6,474 bases of DNA from the NCBI GenBank assembly GCA_905371865.1, contig CAJPNA010000080.1, forward strand, positions 1 through 6,474, in the 5' to 3' direction. Shown in pieces: positions 1 to 5,352 of this stretch. The notes beneath the pieces are model-generated. The model searched no databases and was not told the origin of the DNA. It was given only the letters and a program-made list of their open reading frames with translations. The translations under genes were made by a program, and so were the position numbers. Origin of the DNA: an uncultured Carnobacterium sp. GTDB lineage: Bacteria; Bacillota; Bacilli; Lactobacillales; Aerococcaceae. Each line of letters begins with the position of its first letter. The stretch's first letter is position 1.

Positions 1-667
1 TCAGAGACTCCACTTCTTCAACACCCATTTCCGTTAATGCTTTTGCGGCAAGATGTAAAGTTGCGCCAGTTGTATAAACATCATCCACTAGCAAAACCTT
101 CGTTGGAATCATGACACCCTCTCTTATCTTAAAAGGTTGCTTTAGTTGCATACGTTCCTGCCTTGTCTTCTCCGATTGCTTCTTTCCACTTCCTATATGT
201 TCTAACAGTGTAAAAGTTGGTACACGACACTCTTCCAGTAAAGTTGGAATCGTCTTGAATTCTCTCTTTTTTAGACTTGCACTAGATGACGGTAATGGAC
301 AAAGAACGAATCCCCTCTTTTGATACTTGAGCAACTCTTGTCTTAACTCCTTTAGCACCAATGTCATCACTCTTGTATCTCCAACAAATTTGAATAACTC
401 CATAAACTTTCGTCCCGCCTCGTCATAAGCATATAAGGAAGTATTCTTTAAAAGTACTGCTTCTTTTACTTGATGCCATTTTTGACAATCCAGACAAACT
501 TCGACTTTAGTCGTCAGCCGTCCACACTCTAGGCAAGTTGGATGCTGTTTTAATTTCATGAACGGATGCTCACAATTGACGCAGATGCACTTTCTATTTG
601 CTCCCAGTAAAAATGAGAGTATAGGCTGCGCTCTTTCAACTTCTTCTCCGCACCATAAACATTTCAT
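1..667 (-). CDS. comFC: ComFC, competence phosphoribosyltransferase-like protein (3' end off window)
   Basis: This is a late competence protein that works with ComFA in taking up transforming DNA into the cytoplasm. My translation gives 222 residues with no stop up to base 1, so the C-terminus lies outside the window. Family members are about 220-240 residues, so little is missing. The N-terminus has zinc-finger cysteines: C3/C6, C27/C29/C32, then C45-x2-C48 and C58-x2-C61 followed by W64. The C-terminal half is a type I phosphoribosyltransferase fold with the PRPP-binding signature VDDVYTTGAT (about residues 194-203). That double Asp and TTG loop are diagnostic of the family. The ATG at 667 overlaps the comFA stop as ATGA, and a GGAGG (676-680) sits 8 nt upstream, which supports this start and translational coupling. 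A second ATG at 662 is out of frame. The true substrate of ComFC is not settled. Identification is firm. Confidence 0.95.
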   Translation of the reverse strand, partial: MKCLWCGEEVERAQPILSFLLGANRKCICVNCEHPFMKLKQHPTCLECGRLTTKVEVCLDCQKWHQVKEAVLLKNTSLYAYDEAGRKFMELFKFVGDTRVMTLVLKELRQELLKYQKRGFVLCPLPSSSASLKKREFKTIPTLLEECRVPTFTLLEHIGSGKKQSEKTRQERMQLKQPFKIREGVMIPTKVLLVDDVYTTGATLHLAAKALTEMGVEEVESL

Positions 668-2022
668 TCGTGCTCCCTCCCTCGAAGCGCTTGTTGATTT
701 AAGTCTTCGATTTCCCTAACCGCCTGTATCATCGCTTTTGTTTTCCCATTATGAAAATACACAACATCTCCTGTCGGGCATTCTGCGGTCCGTCCAACGC
801 GTCCTGCGATTTGCACGAGTACTTCTCTTGAAAATTCCTCTTCGTGCGCATTGACGACACAAACATCGACTCCTGGGAAAGTCACTCCTCGCTCTAAAAT
901 GGTTGTCGTCACAAGAAAATCGAGCTCCCCTGCTCTCATTTGCGCAATTCTCTTTTGACGATATATTTCTTTAGAACTAACCGTCTCGAATTTTGCATTT
1001 GGAAACTGTCGTCTAAGTGCTACTTCTATCGGATTAAGAAGTGTAATTCGTGGTACAAATAACAAAAATCGTTTCCCTGCTTTAACATGTTCCTCTATAA
1101 ACTGCTGCATAGGTTTTGGCACTTTCTTCTTTCGTAATCTTTTATCTAAATCCCCGATATAACTTATCGTTGGTACTACTAGTGGTTTCTTGTGATAACG
1201 CTCCGCTAGTAAGGAAACCGACAACTCCTTTCGTTTGATTCTGTTTTCTAGCGTCCGGGATGGTGTCGCCGTTAAATATAGCAAGCACCCATCCTCTTTC
1301 ACTGCCCGATGAACTGCTCTAATCAGTAATTCATTATCCCGATACGGAAACGAGTCCGTCTCATCAATCACCACTAAATCAAACGCTCGGTAAAACCGTA
1401 ACATCTGGTGCGTCGTCGCAATCGTGAGAGGCACTCTCTTGTACCCTTCCTCCGACTGCGAGTGCAAGACGTTTTGTTCAACTGTTGGGAAAGCTTCCTT
1501 CAAACGAGGAGCTAACTCCACACATACATCAATTCTTGGTGCTGCAATAGCGACTCTCTTTCCTTGTTGTAACATCCATTCGATGCTTGCAAAAATCATC
1601 TCCGTTTTCCCTGAACCTGTCACTGCCCAAAGAAGGTGCTCGCGAAATCCTGTTTGCTTTACGACAGCCAAACACACCAAAGAGAGCTGCTCCTGTTTAG
1701 CACTCAGGATATGTTTATAGTGCGCTAATTCTTCTTCTCTTCTTAGAAAAGGCTGCTCTTCTTCAGGTGTTGCAATTATGACACTACACTCCTTCACCTT
1801 TCCCATTGCGATGCACTTCAAGCAATACCAACATTCACCTCCTGTACAATTGATACAAGGTCCTTTCGCAAATTCCAACGGATTGGTATTCCCACAAAAT
1901 TGGCACTGCTTCTTCCCATTTTTGATAGTAATCCCCACATCTAGCACTGCATTAGGAGAAACTTTACGCTCTTCTAGCATCGACTTAAAAACTGCCCGGA
2001 TGCGCCCAACTGTCTCTTCCAT
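664..2022 (-). CDS. comFA: ComFA, DEAD-box-like competence DNA helicase/translocase
   Basis: ComFA is an ATP-dependent superfamily 2 helicase-like motor that helps pull single-stranded transforming DNA through the membrane channel ComEC. From the ATG at 2022 the protein is 452 residues, close to the roughly 450-residue family size. Visible parts, in order: an N-terminal Cys zinc-finger region (C40-x2-C43, C56-x2-C59, C64-x2-C67-x2-C70); Walker A in AVTGSGKTE (133-141); motif II DETD (220-223) followed by SFPY; motif III TAT (251-253); motif V TTTILERG (372-379); motif VI QIAGRVGR (404-411). I chose ATG 2022 because GAGGTG lies 6 nt upstream and the ComFA-like sequence begins there. An in-frame extension to 2145 would translate the terminator hairpin into a Lys-rich string and overlap oadB, so it is unlikely. 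It is followed by comFC with a 4-nt overlap. No clear promoter is visible; the upstream neighbour is oadB plus its terminator. Confidence 0.96.
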   Translation of the reverse strand: MEETVGRIRAVFKSMLEERKVSPNAVLDVGITIKNGKKQCQFCGNTNPLEFAKGPCINCTGGECWYCLKCIAMGKVKECSVIIATPEEEQPFLRREEELAHYKHILSAKQEQLSLVCLAVVKQTGFREHLLWAVTGSGKTEMIFASIEWMLQQGKRVAIAAPRIDVCVELAPRLKEAFPTVEQNVLHSQSEEGYKRVPLTIATTHQMLRFYRAFDLVVIDETDSFPYRDNELLIRAVHRAVKEDGCLLYLTATPSRTLENRIKRKELSVSLLAERYHKKPLVVPTISYIGDLDKRLRKKKVPKPMQQFIEEHVKAGKRFLLFVPRITLLNPIEVALRRQFPNAKFETVSSKEIYRQKRIAQMRAGELDFLVTTTILERGVTFPGVDVCVVNAHEEEFSREVLVQIAGRVGRTAECPTGDVVYFHNGKTKAMIQAVREIEDLNQQALRGREHE

Positions 2023-2028
2023 CTTCAC

Positions 2029-2034
2029 CACCTC
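2029..2034 (-). promoter_or_regulatory. Ribosome binding site of comFA
   Basis: The minus strand reads GAGGTG six nucleotides before the ATG at 2022. This decides the comFA start against the longer in-frame extension, which begins 41 codons upstream within the end of oadB. Confidence 0.75.
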
Positions 2035-2048
2035 ATTCCAAACTACGC

Positions 2049-2084
2049 AAAAAAAAAGAAGAAGATTTCTCTTCTTCTTTTTTT
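2049..2084 (-). terminator. Rho-independent terminator of the pckA-oad operon
   Basis: A perfect 15-bp inverted repeat has arms at 2070-2084 and 2051-2065 around a 4-nt loop (2066-2069). On the minus strand the arm is AAAAAAAGAAGAAGA, the loop GAAA, and the second arm runs into nine consecutive T (2057-2049). It begins 20 nt after the oadB stop. Only three of the fifteen pairs are G-C, so the stem is weak for its length, and the A- and T-runs make it symmetric enough to act in either direction. Position, symmetry and U-tract make an intrinsic terminator the natural reading. Its efficiency cannot be judged by eye. Confidence 0.85.
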
Positions 2085-2104
2085 GTTTGAAAGGAGTGCT
2101 TCTA

Positions 2105-3232
2105 TTATGAGAAGAATGCGAGTAATACTCCTGCCGCAATCGCACTACCGATAACGCCTGCTACGTTTGGTCCCATTGCGTGCATTAATAAATAATTACT
2201 TGGGTCTTCTCTTTGTCCTTCTTTTTGTACAACACGAGCGGCCATTGGTACGGCAGATACTCCTGCAGCACCAATCATTGGATTGATCTTACCACCAGAT
2301 AATTTGTACATGACTTTACCCATAATAACCCCTGCCGCAGTACCGGCTGCAAAAGCGATTAACCCTAATAAAGTAATTTTAAGAGTCGATACCGATAAGA
2401 ATAATTCCCCTGTTGCTTTCGCCCCAACGGTTAATCCTAAAATAATGGTAACCCCGTACATCATTGCATTTTGTAGAACTTTAGTAATGTTTGGTACTAC
2501 CTTAATTTCTTTAATTAAGTTACCGAGCATTAAGCACCCTACTAATGGTGTTGCACTTGGTACTAATAAGCTGACGAAAATCGTAACGATGATTGGGAAA
2601 AGAATTTTTTCCGTTTCACTCACTTTACGGTTTTCTGTCATCTTCACAAGACGTTCTTTCTTCGTTGTGAGCGCACGGATAATTGGCGGTTGAATAATTG
2701 GCACAAGCGCCATATACGAGTATGCTGCTAAGGCGATTGCTGGTAATAAGTGCGGTGCAAGTCTTGTTGTTAAGAACAAGGCTGTTGGTCCATCCGCCCC
2801 CCCGATAATTCCTACTGAAGCAGCTTCTTGCGGTGTCATTCCCCACATTACTGAAAGGAAGAATGCAACGAAAATACCGAATTGAGCTGCACCACCAAGC
2901 AAGATTGTTTTTGGATTAGCTAGTAGCGGTCCAAAGTCGGTTGACGCACCTAAGCAAAGGAAAATCAACGGCGGATAAATACCAAGGTTTGTTCCTTGAT
3001 ATAAGTAATACAAGAGTCCACCAGGACCATTTTCTGTAGGGGCATCCATTAATCCAGCTAAAGGTAAGTTTACAAGGAGCATCCCGAAAGCAATCGGAAC
3101 CATTAAGTATGGCTCATACCCTCGTTTAATCCCTAGATATAGAAACACGCAGGCAATAATTAACATAATGACATTTTGAATCGTTAGGTTATAGAGCCCG
3201 CTCGTTTCAATCAACTGTTGAATGACTTCCAT
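2105..3232 (-). CDS. oadB: Oxaloacetate decarboxylase beta subunit (Na+ pump)
   Basis: This integral membrane subunit decarboxylates carboxybiotin and couples that to Na+ export. The 375-residue protein has alternating hydrophobic stretches consistent with about nine membrane helices, and family hallmarks: TDFGPLLANPK (98-108), GIIGGADGPTA (141-151), YSYMALVPIIQPP (171-183) and INPMIGAAGVSAVPMAARV (316-334), then a C-terminal LLMHAMGPNVAGVIGSA. Residues equivalent by spacing to those studied in Klebsiella OadB (D203, Y229, N373, G377, S382) are all present as D147, Y173, N317, G321 and S326, so a working pump is expected. The ATG at 3232 has a perfect AGGAGG (3242-3247) 9 nt upstream, which overlaps the stop of the biotin carrier gene. 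It is the last gene of the operon, followed by the terminator. Beta subunits of methylmalonyl-CoA and glutaconyl-CoA decarboxylases are very similar; the neighbouring OadA-type alpha subunit decides for oxaloacetate. Confidence 0.96.
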   Translation of the reverse strand: MEVIQQLIETSGLYNLTIQNVIMLIIACVFLYLGIKRGYEPYLMVPIAFGMLLVNLPLAGLMDAPTENGPGGLLYYLYQGTNLGIYPPLIFLCLGASTDFGPLLANPKTILLGGAAQFGIFVAFFLSVMWGMTPQEAASVGIIGGADGPTALFLTTRLAPHLLPAIALAAYSYMALVPIIQPPIIRALTTKKERLVKMTENRKVSETEKILFPIIVTIFVSLLVPSATPLVGCLMLGNLIKEIKVVPNITKVLQNAMMYGVTIILGLTVGAKATGELFLSVSTLKITLLGLIAFAAGTAAGVIMGKVMYKLSGGKINPMIGAAGVSAVPMAARVVQKEGQREDPSNYLLMHAMGPNVAGVIGSAIAAGVLLAFFS

Positions 3233-3241
3233 AAACCATCG

Positions 3242-3247
3242 CCTCCT
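3242..3247 (-). promoter_or_regulatory. Ribosome binding site of oadB
   Basis: The minus strand shows a full AGGAGG, 9 nt before the oadB ATG at 3232. It overlaps the TAG stop of the carrier gene (3246-3248), so ribosomes finishing the carrier end on the next initiation site. An out-of-frame ATG at 3239 lies between the two and is too close to the SD to be the start. Confidence 0.85.
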
Positions 3248-3614
3248 AAATCGTTAAGAGTGGTTGGTTCGATTCGACAGATTCATTACTTGATACATGA
3301 ATTGCTTTCACAACACCGTCACAAGGAGCAAGGATTTCATTTTCCATCTTCATGGCTTCTAAAATCACAAGTATATCTCCTTTTTTCACTGCATCACCGA
3401 CATTTTTATTAACCGATAATACAATCCCTGCCATTGGAGCTGGCACTACTTCACCTTCTCCTGTTGGAGCTGGAGCAGCTTTCTTTTCTTCCACTGGAGC
3501 ACTAGGTGCAGGAGCTGGAGCAGCCGCTAATTTTTGTGCTGTTTCTTCATTTGAAATTTCTTTTAGTGAGACGATAAATGTTTCGCCATTTACTTCTACT
3601 TCATATTTTTTCAT
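3246..3614 (-). CDS. Biotin carboxyl carrier protein of the decarboxylase complex
   Basis: This small carrier has a biotinylated lysine that moves the carboxyl group from the OadA active site to the OadB membrane pump. It is 122 residues in three parts: a short N-terminal segment (MKKYEVEVNGETF and on, residues 1-28), a flexible Ala/Pro linker (about 30-60, with AAPAP twice), and a C-terminal biotinyl/lipoyl domain (about 56-122) with the biotinylation motif EAMKMEN (86-92, biotin on K89). The paired motif PAPMAGIV (58-65) is also typical. Its ATG directly follows the TAA stop of the oadG-like gene (TAAATG, no gap), with an AAGGTGG SD inside the end of that gene. In several bacteria this domain is fused to the C-terminus of OadA; here it is separate. 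Comparable proteins are named gcdC or oadC; I give no symbol because usage varies. A biotin ligase encoded elsewhere must modify it. Confidence 0.94.
   Translation of the reverse strand: MKKYEVEVNGETFIVSLKEISNEETAQKLAAAPAPAPSAPVEEKKAAPAPTGEGEVVPAPMAGIVLSVNKNVGDAVKKGDILVILEAMKMENEILAPCDGVVKAIHVSSNESVESNQPLLTI
3466..3524. repeat. 14-bp direct repeat in the Ala/Pro linker of the biotin carrier
   Basis: GGAGCTGGAGCAGC occurs exactly at 3466-3479 and again at 3511-3524 (plus strand), 45 bp apart. The offset is a multiple of three, and both copies encode AAPAP (residues 46-50 and 31-35). It is a coding repeat within a low-complexity linker, not a mobile or regulatory repeat. Confidence 0.8.
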
Positions 3615-3932
3615 TTAGTCCACCTTCTTTTCAATCGATACAATCTCAAAGTGCTTGTCTGGTACATCCGCACTTGCTTTCGTTAAAGCGACTAATGCGG
3701 AAACTTGAGCAAGTTTATTCGTTTCAAATAGTGTTCCATTATCTTTCGGTGTTTCGGTCGCCATATTTACTGGATTCCCTACCACACCAGCTGTAGGATG
3801 GCTCTTTGCTTCCAATATTTGAATAATTTTAGAGCTTCCTTGCATGAGGAACATTAGAATCGTCAACATCACAAACACAATTCCCATTGAAACAATTGTG
3901 ATCCATAAGATTTCTAATAAACTTAATTGCAT
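3615..3932 (-). CDS. oadG: OadG-like small membrane subunit (gamma/delta chain)
   Basis: This is a 105-residue protein with one strong N-terminal membrane segment (about residues 6-30, LLEILWITIVSMGIVFVMLT and on) and a hydrophilic cytoplasmic tail. The tail contains VSALVALTKAS, resembling the short conserved Val/Ala-rich segment near the end of OadG/MmdD family proteins. In known complexes the gamma chain anchors the alpha subunit to the beta pump and helps assembly. Sequence conservation in this family is weak, so the call rests on size, topology and its place between oadA and the carrier gene. Its ATG is 10 nt past the oadA stop, and the SD overlaps that stop. Its TAA abuts the next ATG. 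I see no cluster of C-terminal histidines such as the zinc-binding tail described for Klebsiella OadG. Confidence 0.8.
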   Translation of the reverse strand: MQLSLLEILWITIVSMGIVFVMLTILMFLMQGSSKIIQILEAKSHPTAGVVGNPVNMATETPKDNGTLFETNKLAQVSALVALTKASADVPDKHFEIVSIEKKVD

Positions 3933-3938
3933 AACTCT

Positions 3939-3944
3939 CTCCTC
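3939..3944 (-). promoter_or_regulatory. Ribosome binding site of the oadG-like gene
   Basis: GAGGAG on the minus strand shares two bases with the TGA stop of oadA (3943-3945) and lies 6 nt before the ATG at 3932. It supports this start and translational coupling to oadA. Confidence 0.75.
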
Positions 3945-5334
3945 ACTTTACCGACGCGAAAATTTTCACGACTTCTGATGGTTTTTGCCATTGTCCATTC
4001 TTCTTGAGCAAGAATTCTTTACCAACTTTAGGGAAGAGTGCGTAAGTTAAGACATCTTCGTCACTTCTTGCTAAATCTCCGAGCTCCACTTTAAGTGTTT
4101 CGAATTCAGGTGGCAAGTGGTTCGCTGGTCGATCTGTAATGACTTCTTGATCACCAATGATAGATTTTCTGAAGCTTTCTTGAATTGGTACTGGTGATTG
4201 ACCATAAGAACCAAGCAAATAGGCTTTTACTTCGTTTGAAACCACTTTGTAGCGTTGGCCTGTAAGAACATTCATCGTTGCTTGCGTTCCCACCATCTGG
4301 CTCATTGGCGTTACTAGTGGTGGATATCCAAGGTCTGCTCTTACTTTAGGCACTTCTTTTAATACCTCTTCATATTTATCCGTTGCACCTGCTTGAGTTA
4401 ATTGAGAATACATATTTGATAACATTCCGCCAGGCACTTGATATAACAGCGCACGTGGGTCCGGTGTTAACATTTTTGGATTAAGTGTTCCATCTTTAAT
4501 GTATTTATCTTTAATCACTCTGAAGTGGTCAGCGATTGGTTCTAATTTTTCCAAATCGACAGTAATATCATAACCTAATTCACGAAGTGCAATCACTAAC
4601 GATTCCGTAGGCGGTTGACTAGTTCCTTCACTGAGTGGTGAAAGAGCTGTGTCAATGCGGTCTGCACCAGCTTCAATCACTGCTTGATAAGTAAGTTGTG
4701 CGATTCCGCTTGTGCAGTGAGTGTGCACGACGATAGGAACAGTAATCACTTCTTTTAATGCACGAACTAGCTCAATCCCTCTAGCTGGGGTCAAGATTCC
4801 GGCCATGTCTTTTACACAGATAGAATCTGCACCCATTTCTTGCATTTTTGCTGCTAGCTCTTTGTAATAGTCAATCGTATGCGCATCACTAATCGTATAG
4901 CAGATTGTCATTTGCGCTTCTTTACCCGTTTTTTTCACTGCATTCAGTGCTGCTTCTAAGTTACGAACATCATTTAGTGCATCGAAAATTCTGAAAATAT
5001 CAATCCCGTTTTCTGCTGATTTTTCGACAAATTTTTCTACGACATCATCGGCATAGTGACGATATCCCAAAATATTTTGTCCGCGCAATAACATTTGAAG
5101 AGGTGTTTTCTTTAAATGTTTTTTTAAGGTACGAAGTCTGTCCCAAGGGTCTTCATCTAAAAAACGAATACACGAATCAAATGTAGCTCCACCCCAACAT
5201 TCAAGTGAAGTAAATCCTGCTTCGTCTAATTGATCTAAAACAGGGAGCATATCTTCAATTCGCATACGGGTTGCCATCAAAGATTGATGAGCATCCCGTA
5301 AAATTGTATCTGTAATTCCTATTTTTCTTGTCAT
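3943..5334 (-). CDS. oadA: Oxaloacetate decarboxylase alpha subunit (carboxyltransferase)
   Basis: This cytoplasmic subunit transfers the carboxyl group of oxaloacetate to biotin on the carrier protein, releasing pyruvate. The protein is 463 residues from the ATG at 5334. The N-terminal TIM-barrel carboxyltransferase has TDTILRDAHQS (8-18), ECWGGATFD (45-53), the catalytic lysine in VKDMAGIL (K175) and the metal-binding HTHCTSG (H204, H206). A PYC/OADA conserved C-terminal domain follows (about 280-440). The chain ends without a biotinyl domain, which is supplied by the separate carrier gene two genes downstream. An in-frame GTG directly precedes the ATG; ATG is preferred, lying 9 nt from the AAGGAG SD. 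It starts 18 nt after the pckA stop. The same domain occurs in pyruvate carboxylase subunit B, but no biotin carboxylase is adjacent and oadB is present, so the decarboxylase reading is preferred. Confidence 0.95.
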   Translation of the reverse strand: MTRKIGITDTILRDAHQSLMATRMRIEDMLPVLDQLDEAGFTSLECWGGATFDSCIRFLDEDPWDRLRTLKKHLKKTPLQMLLRGQNILGYRHYADDVVEKFVEKSAENGIDIFRIFDALNDVRNLEAALNAVKKTGKEAQMTICYTISDAHTIDYYKELAAKMQEMGADSICVKDMAGILTPARGIELVRALKEVITVPIVVHTHCTSGIAQLTYQAVIEAGADRIDTALSPLSEGTSQPPTESLVIALRELGYDITVDLEKLEPIADHFRVIKDKYIKDGTLNPKMLTPDPRALLYQVPGGMLSNMYSQLTQAGATDKYEEVLKEVPKVRADLGYPPLVTPMSQMVGTQATMNVLTGQRYKVVSNEVKAYLLGSYGQSPVPIQESFRKSIIGDQEVITDRPANHLPPEFETLKVELGDLARSDEDVLTYALFPKVGKEFLLKKNGQWQKPSEVVKIFASVK

Positions 5335-5343
5335 CACTGAACA

Positions 5344-5349
5344 CTCCTT
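5344..5349 (-). promoter_or_regulatory. Ribosome binding site of oadA
   Basis: AAGGAG on the minus strand lies in the 18-nt gap between the pckA stop and the oadA ATG. It is 9 nt from the ATG at 5334 and 6 nt from the in-frame GTG at 5337, so both starts are physically possible and differ by one residue. Confidence 0.75.
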
Positions 5350-5352
5350 CCA

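Noticed and set aside
111..323. Plus-strand 70-codon reading frame
   Set aside because: Antisense to comFC, whose frame is intact and has the phosphoribosyltransferase motif; no SD or recognisable domain.
2041..2090. Paired A- and T-runs as a ComK-type AAAA-N5-TTTT operator
   Set aside because: Spacing does not fit; the runs are fully explained as the two arms of the terminator stem.
2104..2109. CATAAT on the minus strand as a -10 box for comFA
   Set aside because: No plausible -35 at 16-18 bp, no extended -10, and a transcript from it would run straight into the complete terminator hairpin.
1424..2110. Two plus-strand reading frames (98 and 110 codons) opposite comFA
   Set aside because: Shadows of a strongly conserved helicase gene; they cross the Walker A and zinc-finger coding regions and show no protein family of their own.
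2023..2145. In-frame 41-codon N-terminal extension of comFA
   Set aside because: It overlaps the end of oadB, translates the terminator hairpin into a Lys/Leu/Phe-rich string, and has no ComFA-like sequence. The ATG at 2022 has a well-placed SD.
2283..2846. A plus-strand 136-codon frame and a minus-strand 73-codon frame inside oadB
   Set aside because: Both lie in alternative frames of oadB, which is conserved throughout; no independent support.
2105..3232. Beta subunit of methylmalonyl-CoA or glutaconyl-CoA decarboxylase
   Set aside because: Those complexes use an acyl-CoA carboxyltransferase alpha chain; the alpha chain here is the keto-acid type with the HTHCTSG and VKDMAG motifs.
3352..3796. 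Plus-strand Ala/Gly/Ser-rich reading frames opposite the carrier and oadG
   Set aside because: Composition is the mirror of the Ala/Pro linker; the biotin motif and membrane segment show the minus strand to be the coding one.
3943..5334. OadA as pyruvate carboxylase subunit B
   Set aside because: The domain fits both, but there is no adjacent biotin carboxylase, while the membrane decarboxylase beta subunit and anchor are in the same operon.
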